A DNA stretch of 23,568 nt, taken from the IMG/VR virus record IMGVR_UViG_3300021959_000403, positions 1 through 23,568 of that record. One strand, 5' to 3'. Below, in pieces: positions 15,955 through 22,049 of the stretch (positions are counted from its first letter, which is position 1; every line of letters starts with the position of its first letter). The stretch comes from a virus. A program made the translations under genes and the position numbers. Below the pieces are notes generated by a model. The model saw only the letters and a program-made list of their open reading frames with translations. It was not told where the DNA came from and made no database searches.

Positions 15955-17286
15955 ATGGAATCTTATGATCGTTTAGTCGAAAAATGGGCCCCGGTTCTGA
16001 ATGAAGAATCCGGTGGTACTATTGCCGATGCTCACAGAAAAGCTGTTACAGCAGTTGTTCTTGAGAACCAAGAAAGAGAGTTCGCCTCCCAGGCTGCTCA
16101 ACAGAACTACCTCGCAGAAGGCACAGGCGAACCTGCTAACGCAACGGGCGCTGCTGCTAACTGGAACCCAGTACTGATCAGCCTCGTACGTCGTGCAATG
16201 CCAAACATGATGGCATACGACATGTGTGGTGTTCAGCCAATGACTGGCCCAACTGGTCTCATCTTTGCGATGAAATCACGTTACCAGGGTGGTTCTACTT
16301 CTAACCGTGAAGCATTGTTCAACGAAGCAGAAACACGCTTCTCTGGCGATTCTTCTGGTACACATGACTCAGATAACGCATCTGGTCTTAACGTAACCAA
16401 CCTTGATTCTGACTCAACTGCAGATGATGCTCGCTTGACTGCACTTGCAGCAGGTGGTATGCCAACAGACGACGCTGAAGCACTCGGCGCAACTGGTGGT
16501 TCTGTATTCAACCAGATGGGTTTCACCATTGAAAAAGCAACCGTGACTGCAAAATCACGTGCATTGAAAGCTGAATACAGCTTGGAACTTGCACAGGATC
16601 TGAAAGCAATCCACGGTCTGGACGCTGAAACAGAATTGGCTAACATTCTGTCCACAGAGATCCTTGCAGAAATCAACCGTGAAGTCATCCGTACTGTTAA
16701 CTCTCAGGCCAAAACTGGTGCATTGCAGGCTAACACTGCAGTGAACGGTATCTTTGACTTGCAGACAGATGCAGACGGCCGCTGGTCAGTTGAAAAAATC
16801 AAAGGTCTGATCCTTCAGATGGAGCGTGAATCTAACATCATCGCTAAAGAAACACGTCGTGGTAAAGGTAACTTTGTTATCTGTTCTTCCGATGTTGCTT
16901 CTGCACTTGCTGCTTCTGGCATGTTGGACTACTCCCCAGCAATGTCTACAAACTTGCAGGTAGATGACACAGGCAACACATTCGCTGGTGTTCTGAATGG
17001 TCGCACTAAGGTCTATATTGACCCATATGCTTCTACAGACTACATGAATGTAGGCTATAAAGGTACTAACCCATACGACGCTGGTGTATTCTATTGCCCA
17101 TACGTACCACTCACAATGGTTCGTGCGGTATCAGAAGAAAGCTTCCAGCCTAAAATTGGTTTCAAGACACGCTACGGCATGGCTTCTAACCCATTCGTTG
17201 GCGCAACACCTGCAAACGGTTTGGCAGCGGTTAAAACTAACCCTTACTACCGTATCTTCAGAGTGGACTCCATTCTGGGTGCATAA
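15955..17286 (+). CDS. 23: Major capsid protein gp23
   Basis: This 443-residue HK97-fold capsid subunit belongs to the T4 gp23 family (521 in T4; marine relatives are shorter). Signatures are NWNPVLISLVRRAMPNMMAYD (given as WNPVLISLVRRAMPNMM, about 69-85), CGVQPMTGPTGLIFAMKSRY and GFTIEKATVTAKSRALKAEY. These are followed by ELAQDLKAIHGLDAETELAN, NFVICSSDVASALAASG and GRTKVYIDPYAS. Near the N-terminus NYLAEGTGEP holds an L-x-E site with predicted gp21 cleavage after E55, removing a 55-residue propeptide. AAGGAG lies shortly before the ATG. Codon use is visibly GC-richer and more regular than in the neighbours, as expected for the most highly expressed gene. A strong terminator follows. Confidence 0.97.
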   Translation: MESYDRLVEKWAPVLNEESGGTIADAHRKAVTAVVLENQEREFASQAAQQNYLAEGTGEPANATGAAANWNPVLISLVRRAMPNMMAYDMCGVQPMTGPTGLIFAMKSRYQGGSTSNREALFNEAETRFSGDSSGTHDSDNASGLNVTNLDSDSTADDARLTALAAGGMPTDDAEALGATGGSVFNQMGFTIEKATVTAKSRALKAEYSLELAQDLKAIHGLDAETELANILSTEILAEINREVIRTVNSQAKTGALQANTAVNGIFDLQTDADGRWSVEKIKGLILQMERESNIIAKETRRGKGNFVICSSDVASALAASGMLDYSPAMSTNLQVDDTGNTFAGVLNGRTKVYIDPYASTDYMNVGYKGTNPYDAGVFYCPYVPLTMVRAVSEESFQPKIGFKTRYGMASNPFVGATPANGLAAVKTNPYYRIFRVDSILGA

Positions 17287-17299
17287 GCACTAATATAAA

Positions 17300-17320
17300 G
17301 GGAGAGGGTCAACCTCTCCC
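17300..17320 (+). repeat. Hairpin GGGAGAGG/CCTCTCCC after gene 23
   Basis: This is a perfect 8-bp GC-rich stem with a 5-base loop (17308-17312), 13 bases after the capsid stop and directly before the terminator hairpin. It has no T run of its own, so it more likely protects the 3' end of the mRNA or assists the terminator. Confidence 0.65.
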
Positions 17321-17329
17321 ACTTAAACT

Positions 17330-17358
17330 AGGGTGGTCTTTGGATCACCCTTTTTTTA
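17330..17358 (+). terminator. Rho-independent terminator of the capsid transcript
   Basis: AGGGTGGTC (17330-17338) pairs with GATCACCCT (17343-17351) with one G-U and a TTTG loop. Seven T follow at once. It is a textbook intrinsic terminator and separates the capsid operon from the methyltransferase genes. Confidence 0.9.
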
Positions 17359-17386
17359 TATGATATATACTTTTAAAGGAGTCCAA

Positions 17387-17989
17387 ATGTACCCATTAGA
17401 TGTAAGCTTTTTACCGATTCCTGATAAAAACCAACATGACCCTAAGATTGGAATGCAAGGTTGGGGCTATCTACCATACAATGATCCACTGTTACAGGAA
17501 TGGATTTCAGCTATTGGTAGAGAACATAAGATCAAAACAATGTTTGAGATTGGCACATTTGCTGGATACTCTGCAACAATGTTTTTAGAACATCTGTATT
17601 ATTTGAATAAAATTATTACAATTGATCCTAACAACTTTTCTGTTCGTGCTGGTGCTGCATTAGAAAAAAGATATGGTCACAGAGTAGAGTATAAAAAAAT
17701 CAAATCAACTGACTATGGTGGAACTTGGGATGAACGTTATGATATGGTATTCATCGATGGTAATCATAGCGGAGATGTTCCTTACCATGACATTGAACTC
17801 GCTCTATCGTTTAATCCTAAAGTCATTATGATGGACAACGTAGAATTGCCAGACGTACAACGTGCTATAAAAAAATCTGGTTTATTTAATTTAATCTATG
17901 ACCCAAAATATTTCTATTATACTAATGAACACAGAGGTCGTAGACAACCAGGAATATTAGGGGCATTTAATGTACGAAACACGTTATAG
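17387..17989 (+). CDS. Class I SAM-dependent methyltransferase (Methyltransf_24 type)
   Basis: This protein has 200 residues from ATG at 17387, chosen for AAAGGAG five bases upstream. The frame extends back to 17333 only by running through the terminator. Motif I is FEIGTFAGYSA (53-63), the acidic strand end is TIDP (79-82, D80), and VFIDGNHS (121-128) is the post-motif typical of the Methyltransf_24/O-methyltransferase family. A later MMDNVE (148-153) may contribute to metal or substrate binding. It transfers a methyl group from S-adenosylmethionine, probably to an oxygen. The substrate is unknown. It overlaps the next methyltransferase by 20 bases and may act with it. No promoter was recognised between the terminator and this gene. 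Confidence 0.8.
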   Translation: MYPLDVSFLPIPDKNQHDPKIGMQGWGYLPYNDPLLQEWISAIGREHKIKTMFEIGTFAGYSATMFLEHLYYLNKIITIDPNNFSVRAGAALEKRYGHRVEYKKIKSTDYGGTWDERYDMVFIDGNHSGDVPYHDIELALSFNPKVIMMDNVELPDVQRAIKKSGLFNLIYDPKYFYYTNEHRGRRQPGILGAFNVRNTL

Positions 17990-18575
17990 CAAAGAGTGGA
18001 AAAAAGAATATGTGTGGCCAAAAGAAGATGTTCACTTATGGCGGCATTTAAATAAAGAAAAGTACGGTCAAGTAGTACCTAAAACTGTAGCAGATATATC
18101 AGATAGCAAAGGTGTTATTATACAAGCAGGTGGTGCTTGTGGAGTATATGCAGATTACTATTCTAAAAGATTTGGTAAGGTATGGACTTTTGAACCAGAT
18201 CCAGATAACTTTCATTGTCTCAAAGAAAATACAAAAAATATTATAGCATTCAACTGTGCTCTTGGAGAAAACCTTGGTATGGTAACTATACACAATGATC
18301 GAAAAAACTTTGGTGCAACTCACATTGTAAAGAAAGAAGGGCCTATTAGAGTCCTTACAATTGATAGCATGTCTGTTTATCCAGATGTAATACATCTTGA
18401 CGTAGAAGGTTATGAAACAAATATATTAAAAGGAGCAGAACAAGTTATAAAGAAATGTTCACCTATGCTTGTTCTTGAAACTGTGGATAAAGATTATGTT
18501 GTAGGAAAACTAGGTTATACAGAAGTAGGAAAAATAGGAGCAGATACAGTTTTCAAAAGGTTATCTGTAACATAA
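17970..18575 (+). CDS. FkbM-family methyltransferase
   Basis: This 201-residue protein has SAM-binding motif I QAGGACGVYA (52-61), an acidic strand end TFEPDPDNF (73-81), and AFNCALGE. It then has the FkbM-typical LTIDSM and IHLDVEGYE segment (141-149), followed by ILKGAEQVI. FkbM-like enzymes methylate hydroxyl groups of sugars or polyketides and are often found in phage and bacterial polysaccharide loci. The start is embedded 20 bases inside the previous methyltransferase, so the two are translationally coupled. With the glycosyltransferase-like genes at the left end, a shared role in a methylated glycan is possible but not shown. Confidence 0.85.
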   Translation: MYETRYSKEWKKEYVWPKEDVHLWRHLNKEKYGQVVPKTVADISDSKGVIIQAGGACGVYADYYSKRFGKVWTFEPDPDNFHCLKENTKNIIAFNCALGENLGMVTIHNDRKNFGATHIVKKEGPIRVLTIDSMSVYPDVIHLDVEGYETNILKGAEQVIKKCSPMLVLETVDKDYVVGKLGYTEVGKIGADTVFKRLSVT

Positions 18576-18597
18576 ATGTAACATAATTGTGTATTTT

Positions 18598-18668
18598 AGA
18601 AAAAAGTTATAAAAAGTGTTAATTAGGTGTTTACATTGGTACCTACATATGGTATATTAAATTATCAA
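18598..18668 (+). repeat. Direct repeat, promoter-bearing copy 1
   Basis: These 71 bases match 20000-20070 with 7 differences by hand alignment. Five of those lie in the spacer between the -35 and -10 boxes. The conserved part includes an A-rich upstream block, AAAAAGTGTTAATTAGG, both promoter boxes and AAATTATCAA after the -10 box. Confidence 0.85.
18630..18658 (+). promoter_or_regulatory. Sigma-70-style (early-type) promoter 1
   Basis: TTTACA (18630-18635), a 17-base spacer and TATATT (18653-18658), with TGG before the -10 box giving an extended TGN element. It is preceded by an A-rich UP-like block. It looks like a host-polymerase early promoter and drives the gene at 18688. No TATAAATA box is present. 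Confidence 0.8.
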
Positions 18669-18687
18669 CAGATCATAGGAGATCATA

Positions 18688-19092
18688 ATGATTTATCAAG
18701 TTTACCAGATCCACCTGACTAACGAAGACATTGATCTTATCAACTCAACAGGTGATCACAATGCTGTTCCAGCAAATGCTCTAAAACAAAAAATGAGTTT
18801 CGGTCGTGACAATATCGGTGGTTATGCTGGTGAAGCATGGGACGCTGGTTACTATACCCACGTTGCTAACATCACTGCAGAAAACTATGACCAAGTGTTT
18901 GAAATTGGTAACATTGGCCCAGAGCAGAACATCGAGCGGATTGCTCGTATGCATTCTGTTTCTGTTGGTGATATGATTATTGCAGAGGATGGCACACAAG
19001 TTGTTGTGGCTGATTTTGGTTTCGTTGCCATCGGTCACAAACCAGAATTGGTAACCCCGGCGCCCTCAGGGCGACCAAGGCTGAGTTGGTAG
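18688..19092 (+). CDS. Conserved-looking phage protein, unknown function
   Basis: This is a 134-residue protein with AGGAGAT six bases before its ATG. I do not recognise a named T4 gene. The start MIYQVYQIHLTNEDIDLIN is a strand plus helix. The end holds MHSVSVGDMIIAEDGTQVVVADFGFVAIG (in pieces: HSVSVGDMI at about 97-105, VVVADFGFV), which resembles the short SVGD...GF beta module found in small phage and plasmid proteins (YodL/LPD28-like). That resemblance is weak and from memory only. The last residues (PAPSGRPRLSW) look disordered. It is the first gene of the small-gene island, under its own early-type promoter, which suggests early expression, perhaps in host takeover. No membrane segment is visible. 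Confidence 0.65.
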   Translation: MIYQVYQIHLTNEDIDLINSTGDHNAVPANALKQKMSFGRDNIGGYAGEAWDAGYYTHVANITAENYDQVFEIGNIGPEQNIERIARMHSVSVGDMIIAEDGTQVVVADFGFVAIGHKPELVTPAPSGRPRLSW

Positions 19093-19096
19093 TAGC

Positions 19097-19657
19097 ATGA
19101 ATATTTTTGTTCTTGATAAAAACCCAATACGTGCGGCTCAACTACAGTGCGACAAGCATGTTGTCAAAATGATTTTGGAATCTGGTCAGATGCTATCAAC
19201 TGCACATCGTGTACTTGATGGCGTTAAAACTAAAGGTCCATCTAAGTCAGGTAAACGTATGGTTGACAAGTGGCATATGTCAGACTCTTATAGAGAAGAT
19301 CTGCTTTACAAAGCTGTTCACGTCAATCATCCTTGCACTGTCTGGACTATGGAATCACTAGCAAATTATGCTTGGCACTATGAGCATTTTTGTGCTCTTG
19401 CTATTGAGTATGAATATCGGTATGAAAAGAAACACTCTACGTTTACAAAACTAGAAGAAGTTTTGTCCATACCACCAAAAAATATTCCACAAGATATTTT
19501 CCAAACACCATTCAAACTTGCTATGCAACATGAACCACAGTGTATACATGAAGGTGATCCAGTGCGGTCATACCGTGAATACTATGAGACAAAGCAAAAG
19601 CGGTTTGGTATGGTTTGGTCTAAGCGTGAAGTACCTACATGGTTCCATGTTACATAA
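19097..19657 (+). CDS. Conserved phage protein, unknown function (186 aa)
   Basis: This protein has 186 residues and starts 4 bases after the previous stop. MNIFVLDKNPIRAAQLQCDK (1-20), HVVKMILESGQMLSTAHRVL, NHPCTVWTMESLANYAWHYEHF and YEYRYEKKHSTF are features I associate with a widespread marine phage family of unknown function. The pattern is HVVKM...ESGQ, then HPC.W, then the C-terminal YREYYETKQKRF and W..R..PTWF. The conserved His, Cys, Trp and acidic residues (C18-D-K-H, HPC, H/E of the YRYEKKH segment) suggest an enzyme or nucleic-acid-binding role, but no assignment is justified. The final codons (FHVT and stop) lie in a 46-base segment that is repeated 320 bases downstream. Confidence 0.75.
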   Translation: MNIFVLDKNPIRAAQLQCDKHVVKMILESGQMLSTAHRVLDGVKTKGPSKSGKRMVDKWHMSDSYREDLLYKAVHVNHPCTVWTMESLANYAWHYEHFCALAIEYEYRYEKKHSTFTKLEEVLSIPPKNIPQDIFQTPFKLAMQHEPQCIHEGDPVRSYREYYETKQKRFGMVWSKREVPTWFHVT

Positions 19658-19686
19658 ATGATACACTTTTACTGCTTTCAGAAAAA
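19641..19686 (+). repeat. Direct repeat, copy 1 of 46 bp (gene end plus leader)
   Basis: Identical to 19961-20006 except for two C/T differences, exactly 320 bases apart. It contains the last codons of the 186-residue gene, its stop, and the start of the following leader. Confidence 0.9.
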
Positions 19687-19697
19687 GGAAAACAACG

Positions 19698-19919
19698 ATG
19701 AGTCACTGGCACTACCAACTAATGTACCACAAGTATGATAAACCTGTTCTAGGGGAAGAAGGTTACTATGCTGTGCATGAATACCACGAGATGGATGACG
19801 GTGCTGGTTGGACAGAGAACCCAGCCAATGTGACAGGCGATAGTATTGAAGATGTGAAGAAGATGCTACTGTTGATCCTAAAAGACATTGATAAGCATGG
19901 AGTAAAAGATTATGAATAA
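19698..19919 (+). CDS. Small conserved phage protein, unknown function (73 aa)
   Basis: A 73-residue protein with AAGGAAAA before its ATG. MSHWHYQLMYHKYD, then YYAVHEYHEMDDGAGWTENP (in part YYAVHEY, 24-30, and GWTENPANV, 37-45), then SIEDVKKMLLLILKDIDKHG and a final KDYE. This short two-part form, an aromatic beta half followed by a helix, recurs in small proteins of marine T4-like and other phages as far as I recall, without a known function. There is no signal peptide. The stop overlaps the start of a 21-codon frame. It probably shares the transcript from 18630. Confidence 0.7.
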   Translation: MSHWHYQLMYHKYDKPVLGEEGYYAVHEYHEMDDGAGWTENPANVTGDSIEDVKKMLLLILKDIDKHGVKDYE

Positions 19920-19977
19920 AGATTATGTGGCAGTGACAACTATTTCAATGTTTCGTCATAGGTTTCATGTTACATAA
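19912..19977 (+). pseudogene. Truncated small gene fused to a copied gene end (21 codons)
   Basis: The frame MNKDYVAVTTISMFRHRFHVT starts inside the stop of the 73-residue gene (ATGAATAA). Its first part resembles the N-terminus of a family of about 90-100-residue phage proteins beginning with YVVVTTIS-x-FR-x-R, as I recall them. The last four codons (FHVT and stop) lie in the repeat at 19961-20006, which copies the end of the 186-residue gene. The simplest reading is a gene cut short by recombination into this repeat. It may still be translated. Confidence 0.5.
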
Positions 19978-20006
19978 ATGATACACTTTTACTGTTTTCA
20001 GAAAAA
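19961..20006 (+). repeat. Direct repeat, copy 2 of 46 bp
   Basis: This matches 19641-19686 with two differences. It includes the FHVT-stop codons in frame for the 21-codon fragment and joins, within a few bases, the second promoter-bearing repeat (20000-20070). Confidence 0.9.
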
Positions 20007-20070
20007 AGTTTTAAAAAGTGTTAATTAGGGGTTTACATCTGTAACTCTATATGGTATATTAAATTATCAA
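20000..20070 (+). repeat. Direct repeat, promoter-bearing copy 2
   Basis: These 71 bases match 18598-18668, with both promoter boxes unchanged and most differences in the spacer. The left end overlaps the 46-base repeat, so this spot is a junction between two different upstream sequences. Confidence 0.85.
20032..20060 (+). promoter_or_regulatory. Sigma-70-style (early-type) promoter 2
   Basis: TTTACA (20032-20037), a 17-base spacer and TATATT (20055-20060) with the same TGG extension as promoter 1. It lies 31 bases before the ATG at 20091 and should drive the last three small genes of the island. Confidence 0.8.
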
Positions 20071-20090
20071 ATGAGAAAAGGATATATACT

Positions 20091-20324
20091 ATGGAAAATC
20101 AAATCGACTTTATCAGTGCTCATAACGGTGGCATCCAGTGTTCTTCAGATACTGGTTCTGTTGGCTGGTCCAGTACTTCTGAAGGTATCGCATATATCTT
20201 AAAAACTAAAGGTATTGCATCTAGTGTCATGGGCAGTTCCTCTATGGATTTTGCTTCTGAGTATGGCTTTAAAAATGATGGCGATGCTCTGTTGTTGTGG
20301 GAAAAAGCACTGGATTTAATATAA
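20091..20324 (+). CDS. Small protein, unknown function (77 aa)
   Basis: The protein has 77 residues, directly after early-type promoter 2, with AAAAGGA about 10 bases before ATG. MENQIDFISAHNGGIQCSSD is followed by a Ser/Gly-rich middle (VGWSSTSEGIAYIL, SSVMGSSSMDFASEYG) and a short helix DALLLWEKALDLI. It has one Cys, no membrane segment and no recognisable domain. I do not recognise the family. Its stop overlaps the next start by one base (TAATG). Promoter type suggests early expression. Confidence 0.6.
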   Translation: MENQIDFISAHNGGIQCSSDTGSVGWSSTSEGIAYILKTKGIASSVMGSSSMDFASEYGFKNDGDALLLWEKALDLI

Positions 20325-20545
20325 TGTATGATCTTGATATAATTAAAACAGATAAGATGCCGTCTCACGGTTCGCCTCAGGATCGTGGTAGTGCTGATGC
20401 CTATTACGGGCGTACTTATGCTCCCCATTATTATGTTGGTGCTTCAATGCAGTCAGAGCGTGTAGAAAAAGACAACATGACTGTTGGTGAGATTGCAGCC
20501 TACAAGTATGGCTATGATAATGAAGATGATCGGAAGGTGTGGTAA
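20324..20545 (+). CDS. Small conserved phage protein, unknown function (73 aa)
   Basis: This 73-residue protein starts at ATG 20324 in the previous stop (TAATG). A frame back to 20297 adds only codons inside the upstream gene. The pattern HGSPQDRGSADAYYGRTYAPH (HGSPQDRGSADAYYGR, about 13-28) and the end MTVGEIAAYKYGYDNEDDRK-VW are, from memory, the hallmark of a small protein found widely in marine and other phages, with Arg/Asp/Tyr-rich conserved motifs (DRGSAD-x-YYGR, EI-x-AY-x-x-GY). The function is unknown. No membrane segment or signal peptide is visible. The stop overlaps the next tiny gene by one base. Confidence 0.75.
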   Translation: MYDLDIIKTDKMPSHGSPQDRGSADAYYGRTYAPHYYVGASMQSERVEKDNMTVGEIAAYKYGYDNEDDRKVW

Positions 20546-20646
20546 TGAAGTGGCTTATTCTTATCGTTGGTTTGTGGTTGCTACTTTATAATGATGCAAT
20601 ATTATTTCAGATGTTACACCAAACAATCGTGGATCTTATTCAATAA
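20545..20646 (+). CDS. Tiny predicted membrane protein (33 aa)
   Basis: This protein has 33 residues and starts in the last base of the upstream stop (TAATG). MKWLILIVGLWLLLYNDAIL forms one hydrophobic helix of about 15 residues, followed by FQMLHQTIVDLIQ, an amphipathic stretch. It has the form of a single-span inner-membrane peptide. It is probably a real gene because of the one-base coupling and the clean hydrophobic pattern. Possible roles (lysis timing, superinfection exclusion, membrane effects) cannot be chosen from sequence. The late promoter at 20652 begins just after it. Confidence 0.55.
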   Translation: MKWLILIVGLWLLLYNDAILFQMLHQTIVDLIQ

Positions 20647-20651
20647 AACCG

Positions 20652-20659
20652 TATAAATA
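20652..20659 (+). promoter_or_regulatory. T4-type late promoter before the gp3-like/uvsY genes
   Basis: A perfect TATAAATA followed by GT lies 5 bases after the tiny membrane-protein gene and 36 bases before the ATG at 20688. A palindrome (20660-20674) sits where the transcript should start. Confidence 0.8.
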
Positions 20660-20674
20660 GTGGTATAATACCAC
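20660..20674. repeat. Palindrome GTGGTAT-A-ATACCAC at a late promoter start
   Basis: A perfect 7+7 inverted repeat around a single A directly abuts the TATAAATA box. It would form a 5'-end hairpin in the late transcript or act as a binding site. No function is assigned. Confidence 0.55.
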
Positions 20675-20687
20675 AAGGATTTTAAAA

Positions 20688-21200
20688 ATGGTTACAGAAT
20701 CAACACTACAAAATTCTAATTTTTTACAGGCAACTGGCTTTAAAATTGTGATTTATAGAAAGCGTTTTGCTAATCTAGAGTTCTTTGCGCAAACTATTGC
20801 TCATCCGGGTGTATCATTATCACCTACACCAATATCTTATAGGAAAACAGATATATTTGAACCAGGTGATAAACTAATATATGAGGATCTGACTGTTGAT
20901 GCAATTATGGATGAGAATATGCACGTTTATCAAGAAATGCTTAATTGGCAAACTAGCATTGTTGATAATGTAAAAACAACACCACTTTCTCGTGCATCTA
21001 AAATATCAGAACAAGATACGCAAGAGTATGATATATCTGTTCTAATACTTAATAACTCAAATGTACCAACTAGAGAAATTGTTTATAAGTCAGCATTCCC
21101 TACATCTATTGGAACACTACAACTTGCTACCAATGCTGGTACTGTAGAACCAATTATATTGCCCATTCAATTTAGATACAATACCTTTTCTTTTAAATAG
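20688..21200 (+). CDS. Tail completion/tail-tube-fold protein, gp3 candidate
   Basis: This is a 170-residue protein. FLQATGFKIVIYRKRFANLEFFAQTI (in parts: FLQATGFKIVI, 12-22), HPGVSLSPTPISYRKTDIF, DKLIYEDLTVDAIMDENMHV and YQEMLNWQTS follow the tail-tube-type plan: an N-terminal strand, a loop with P-G-V, a long beta hairpin, then a helix with W. The end has PIILPIQFRYNTFSF. Similar small proteins form tubes or terminators of contractile tails. In marine T4-like phages the tail completion protein gp3 is usually encoded next to uvsY downstream of gene 23, and the length is close to T4 gp3 (176), which makes gp3 the best guess. A gp19/gp54-like paralogue is the alternative. It has a late promoter of its own. 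Confidence 0.6.
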   Translation: MVTESTLQNSNFLQATGFKIVIYRKRFANLEFFAQTIAHPGVSLSPTPISYRKTDIFEPGDKLIYEDLTVDAIMDENMHVYQEMLNWQTSIVDNVKTTPLSRASKISEQDTQEYDISVLILNNSNVPTREIVYKSAFPTSIGTLQLATNAGTVEPIILPIQFRYNTFSFK

Positions 21201-21228
21201 ATAGGTATATACATTATGAAAGTTAAAA

Positions 21229-21672
21229 ATGAATTTAGAAACTATTTTAAAAATGTGGCAAGAAGATAGTGAGATAGATAACTCATCTCTTGACGAAACA
21301 TCCCGTAAAACTCCTGCACTTCACGCAAAATATCTTGAACTACTAGCCAACGCTAAACTGAGGCAAAAGAAATCTGAAATGACTCAGAAAACTTTGTTAC
21401 AGAAAAAATGGCTGTATTATAATGGTAAGATGGATCGTGAACAAATAGAGGAATGCGGCTGGGAGTATGACCCCTTCAATGGACTTAAAGTCATGAAAGG
21501 CGATATGAATTATTATTATGACTCAGATACTGATATACAAAAGTCAGAAGAGATCATACAATATTATAAAACCACGGTAGAAACATTAACAGAAATTGTT
21601 AATAACCTTAACTGGCGACACCAGACAATCGGTAACATGATCAAGTGGAGAATGTTCGAAGCGGGATCCTAG
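21229..21672 (+). CDS. uvsY: Recombination mediator UvsY
   Basis: The protein has 147 residues (T4 UvsY 137). MNLETILKMWQEDSEIDNSS is followed by helix-rich KYLELLANAKLRQKKSEMTQ and KKWLYYNGKMDREQIEE. It has a variable middle with NYYYDSD, and a C-terminal helix pair ending RHQTIGNMIKWRMFEAGS. The end matches the T4 UvsY ending (HIQDMRAFEAGK) in style and position. UvsY loads the UvsX recombinase onto gp32-coated single-stranded DNA. Only a weak ribosome binding site is seen. It is the last plus-strand gene, and its TAG stop is the reverse complement of the stop of the convergent minus-strand gene, both inside CTAG (21669-21672). Confidence 0.9.
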   Translation: MNLETILKMWQEDSEIDNSSLDETSRKTPALHAKYLELLANAKLRQKKSEMTQKTLLQKKWLYYNGKMDREQIEECGWEYDPFNGLKVMKGDMNYYYDSDTDIQKSEEIIQYYKTTVETLTEIVNNLNWRHQTIGNMIKWRMFEAGS

Positions 21673-22049
21673 GGCAAAGAAATTGTTTTAGTTACATCTA
21701 AACCAGGCGATGTAACACCTTCCATGCCAGTAATAGTGGTTGATGAAAATGCTGAATCTGTATAATCAAAAGTAGCTAAGTAATTTGTCCAAGACTCATA
21801 ATCTGATTGAGTGGGCCACTGAATAGTTTTAGTTAGAGTTTGATCATCAATATTCCATGCTAATGTAGCAGGGTATGATTTCTTAAGATTAAATTTTGCT
21901 ATATCAAAGTCTTCTCCACTGGAAGCCTCTGCTGCTGCTATAAAAGCCTCGTTCAAAGAAGGTGAATTATACCAACCAACAAACTCACCCACAGAATCAA
22001 ATATCTGATCTCCAGTGTATACATATATTTCTGTAACGTCGTATGTCAT
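21669..22049 (-). CDS. Fibre-module protein, unknown function (126 aa)
   Basis: A 126-residue minus-strand protein with AAGGAA seven bases before its ATG. MTYDVTEIYVYTGDQIF is followed by a Trp/Tyr-containing segment (VGEFVGWYNSPSLNEAFIAA), FDIAKFNLKKSYPATLAWNID, TQSDYESWTNYLATFDY and a Thr/Ser-rich end. It looks like a small soluble alpha-beta protein. I do not recognise the family. It follows the S74 fibre and the 74-residue gene in one operon, a place often held by fibre-associated or assembly proteins, so such a role is a reasonable but untested guess. It is AT-rich like the phage backbone, unlike the two genes upstream of it. Its stop overlaps that of uvsY. Confidence 0.6.
   Translation of the reverse strand: MTYDVTEIYVYTGDQIFDSVGEFVGWYNSPSLNEAFIAAAEASSGEDFDIAKFNLKKSYPATLAWNIDDQTLTKTIQWPTQSDYESWTNYLATFDYTDSAFSSTTITGMEGVTSPGLDVTKTISLP

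Noticed and set aside
17333-17386. Longer start for the Methyltransf_24-type gene
   Set aside because: The extension would be encoded by the terminator hairpin and its T run, while the ATG at 17387 has a strong AAAGGAG at good spacing.
21184-21228. TTTAAATAGATAGG and ATG at 21216 as an extra late promoter and tiny gene before uvsY
   Set aside because: The octamer does not match TATAAATA, and the frame from 21216 ends after 17 codons inside uvsY.
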